A DNA stretch of 33,888 nucleotides from Bacteroidaceae bacterium. GTDB taxonomy: Bacteria; Bacteroidota; Bacteroidia; Bacteroidales; Bacteroidaceae. The DNA is taken from the NCBI GenBank assembly GCA_017616445.1, contig JAFZYE010000077.1:1-33888 (forward strand), read 5' to 3'. The translations under genes and the position numbers were made by a program. Each line of letters begins with the position of its first letter. Position 1 is the first letter of the stretch. Below are positions 32,506 through 33,888 of this stretch, one piece after another. Under the pieces are notes generated by a model, which was not told the DNA's origin, searched no databases, and saw only the letters and a list, made by a program, of their open reading frames with translations.

Positions 32506-33888
32506 TTACTTTTTCAATGACTCCAGCAGACTCGTAGCAATCTCCGAATTCTTGAACCTGATGAGATTATCTTCAACAGAATGGAAACCAAGTATATTCA
32601 CGCTGCCGTACCAGATGATGCTTTTGTCAATGATGACGGCATGAAGGGAAAGATGCTCCTTGATCATCACAGAGATTCCTAGGTGCAGCAACCGAAGAGT
32701 GTCATCATTATCCTCTCTTGTATAAAGAACGATTTCAATGCCGTTTGCTGCTAAATCCACAAGCCGTTCTGCTATTCTCGAGTGTCTTCCAATATTTATC
32801 CTTGGGCATGAGGCAACTACGGAATGCTTGGTCTTTGCAAGGTCAGATATGAACGGCGGTTCAAAACTATGGCCATCATAAATCACATCGGTCGTTGGAA
32901 ACAAAGTGTCAAACATCTCGTTGTTTCGGATTCTATAACCAATGGAGGCATATCCCTTTAGACGTTTGCGGTACATAGACTCGCAAACGGGAACGCGGAT
33001 GTCGATGTAGTCATATACTTGAACGTCTTGTTTACTTTCAAATTCACGATGCAGACGGCCGGTATATTGGTTCACCATATTCTTTCCTGCGATAGGCGAT
33101 GCTAAGAACAACGTGTCAAGTCGGGCATAATCAAAACCCTCACCCACGTACTTGCCCGTGGCCACAATAACCAGCGGTTCCAACGGTGGAATAGATTGTA
33201 ACTGTTCCATCTTCTGCCGTTTCTCTTTGGTGCTCTCTGAGCCAACAAGTATAATTACGTTGGGGCAATGCGGTTCTATAAGTTCTGCCAATGTCGTAAC
33301 ATGTGCTGTCCGACTGGTCAAGATAATCGGAGAACGACCTTCCTTTAAAGCCTCTACAACATCTTTGACAATGAACAAGTTGCGGCATTCATCTTCCACC
33401 AATTGCTGTTCTACCTTCGTATAGGTAAGGTTCTCATCACCAACAGGTCGGAACGGTGTATAGCGAGGTACTAACAACCGACTGAAATTCTGACTCTTCA
33501 TCTGAGCCTTTGCATCAACTGTATATCTTATCAGGCCACATTGCATGAAAAGGATGGGTTGGTGACCGTCTTGGCGGAAAGGAGTAGCCGTCAATCCATA
33601 AACAAATTGGGCATTGACAGCTTTCATCACCTGTTCATAGCTGACCGCAGAGATATGGTGGCACTCGTCAGCAATCACCATCCCGTAATCCCTAACGAAA
33701 GGCTTTACCTCATTATCCGAGACATACGACTGCAAGAGAGCGATATCGATAATTCCATGGAGCGAATTACCTGACGAGCTGAGCGTCCCGACTGGAGATA
33801 GCGTCTTCTTTCGCCCACGCTTGTTTGGCACATCTTCAGGCCTATCGTCAATTATTAGGAATTCGTTGATCCGCTTTACCCACTGGTC
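32506..33888 (-). CDS. SF2 helicase with C-terminal PLD-like domain (partial)
   Basis: The frame is open to the right edge, so the true start and the N-terminal part (Walker A and anything before it) lie outside the window; 460 residues are visible. The GTG at 33831 is internal. Visible motifs: QWVKRINEFL near the edge, IIDIALLQSYV, DECHH (motif II), YGLTATP (motif III), VATGKYVGEGFD and QYTGRLHR (motifs V and VI). The last ~120 residues hold a phospholipase-D-like fold with LHAVIIDKSIIWYGSVN. The usual H-x-K of the HKD motif reads S-x-H here, so nuclease activity is uncertain. The architecture and wording of the helicase core resemble the helicase part of TOTE-type conflict proteins, which carry a primase domain at their N-terminus; that part cannot be seen. 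Confidence 0.85.
   Translation of the reverse strand, partial: DQWVKRINEFLIIDDRPEDVPNKRGRKKTLSPVGTLSSSGNSLHGIIDIALLQSYVSDNEVKPFVRDYGMVIADECHHISAVSYEQVMKAVNAQFVYGLTATPFRQDGHQPILFMQCGLIRYTVDAKAQMKSQNFSRLLVPRYTPFRPVGDENLTYTKVEQQLVEDECRNLFIVKDVVEALKEGRSPIILTSRTAHVTTLAELIEPHCPNVIILVGSESTKEKRQKMEQLQSIPPLEPLVIVATGKYVGEGFDYARLDTLFLASPIAGKNMVNQYTGRLHREFESKQDVQVYDYIDIRVPVCESMYRKRLKGYASIGYRIRNNEMFDTLFPTTDVIYDGHSFEPPFISDLAKTKHSVVASCPRINIGRHSRIAERLVDLAANGIEIVLYTREDNDDTLRLLHLGISVMIKEHLSLHAVIIDKSIIWYGSVNILGFHSVEDNLIRFKNSEIATSLLESLKK

Noticed and set aside
33829-33831. GTG at 33831 as true start of the helicase
   Set aside because: The frame continues to the window edge with helicase-like residues (QWVKRINEFL), so the gene is only partial here.
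1-33888. tRNA, rRNA or riboswitch
   Set aside because: I looked for conserved tRNA arms and common riboswitch cores in the gaps and saw none; a covariance-model scan would be needed to exclude them fully.

Overview
The window reads as a chromosomal segment of a Bacteroidales bacterium, most likely a Prevotella-type plant-fibre degrader. The evidence is the gene set, which includes a short Bacteroidetes-type primary sigma factor, a GH3 xylosidase with a PA14 insert next to a CE1 esterase, a PL10 pectate lyase beside tagaturonate reductase, and a C69 dipeptidase. Promoters also fit: many genes are preceded by TAnnTTTG, the -7 element of this phylum, and purine-rich Shine-Dalgarno sites are not obvious. 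The genus is inferred. No rRNA, tRNA, CRISPR array, transposase or integrase was seen.

Layout from left to right. 1-706 has no convincing gene but carries a 22-bp-period iteron-like repeat and a terminator. 707-1270 is a reverse rubrerythrin. 1428-5167 (minus) is a pectin/galacturonate unit: uxaB followed by one long ORF that joins a flavin reductase to a PL10 pectate lyase. 5405-6118 is a tRNA methyltransferase (trmN). 6136-8467 is a secreted DUF4252-like protein plus a C69 dipeptidase. 8721-10140 holds nadC and a YbjQ-family gene. 10253-14055 is a hemicellulose operon (CE1 esterase then GH3). 14169-16759 is asnA followed by a bifunctional NAD(P)HX repair enzyme. 17287-17817 is an outer-membrane beta-barrel protein with a strong promoter, long leader and terminator. 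18101-20746 is rpoD with a secreted protein and a C11 (clostripain-like) lipoprotein. 20849-25277 holds nth, an M6 metalloprotease, a stand-alone GMP synthase ATP-pyrophosphatase subunit and an AlkD-like protein. 25288-27835 is an oxygen-stress cluster: a TfoX-domain protein, sodB, and divergent rubrerythrin followed by a sigma-like regulator. 27863-30010 is lipocalin, serB and a methylguanine-methyltransferase-like gene.

The most unusual part is 30100-33888. Two nearly identical 37-bp sequences (one mismatch), in inverted orientation, sit about 30 nt upstream of two convergent transcription units. One is a 52-aa ORF plus a 230-aa ORF of unknown function. The other is a BCS1/FtsH-like AAA+ ATPase. 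A two-way terminator lies between them. Next to this module, running off the right edge, is an SF2 helicase with a C-terminal phospholipase-D-like domain, of the type found in anti-mobile-element conflict systems. I infer a co-regulated accessory module, possibly defence-related or phage-derived; its function is not known.

A second theme is dispersed short repeats. Heptamer tandem repeats of the TCAACTA / CTTGAAC / TTAACTC type fill many intergenic gaps and form the last codons of several genes. They also appear as 35-bp (5 x 7) blocks inside trmN, the GH3 gene and probably the C69 signal peptide. A G/C-rich palindrome found between genes also occurs inside the AlkD-like gene.
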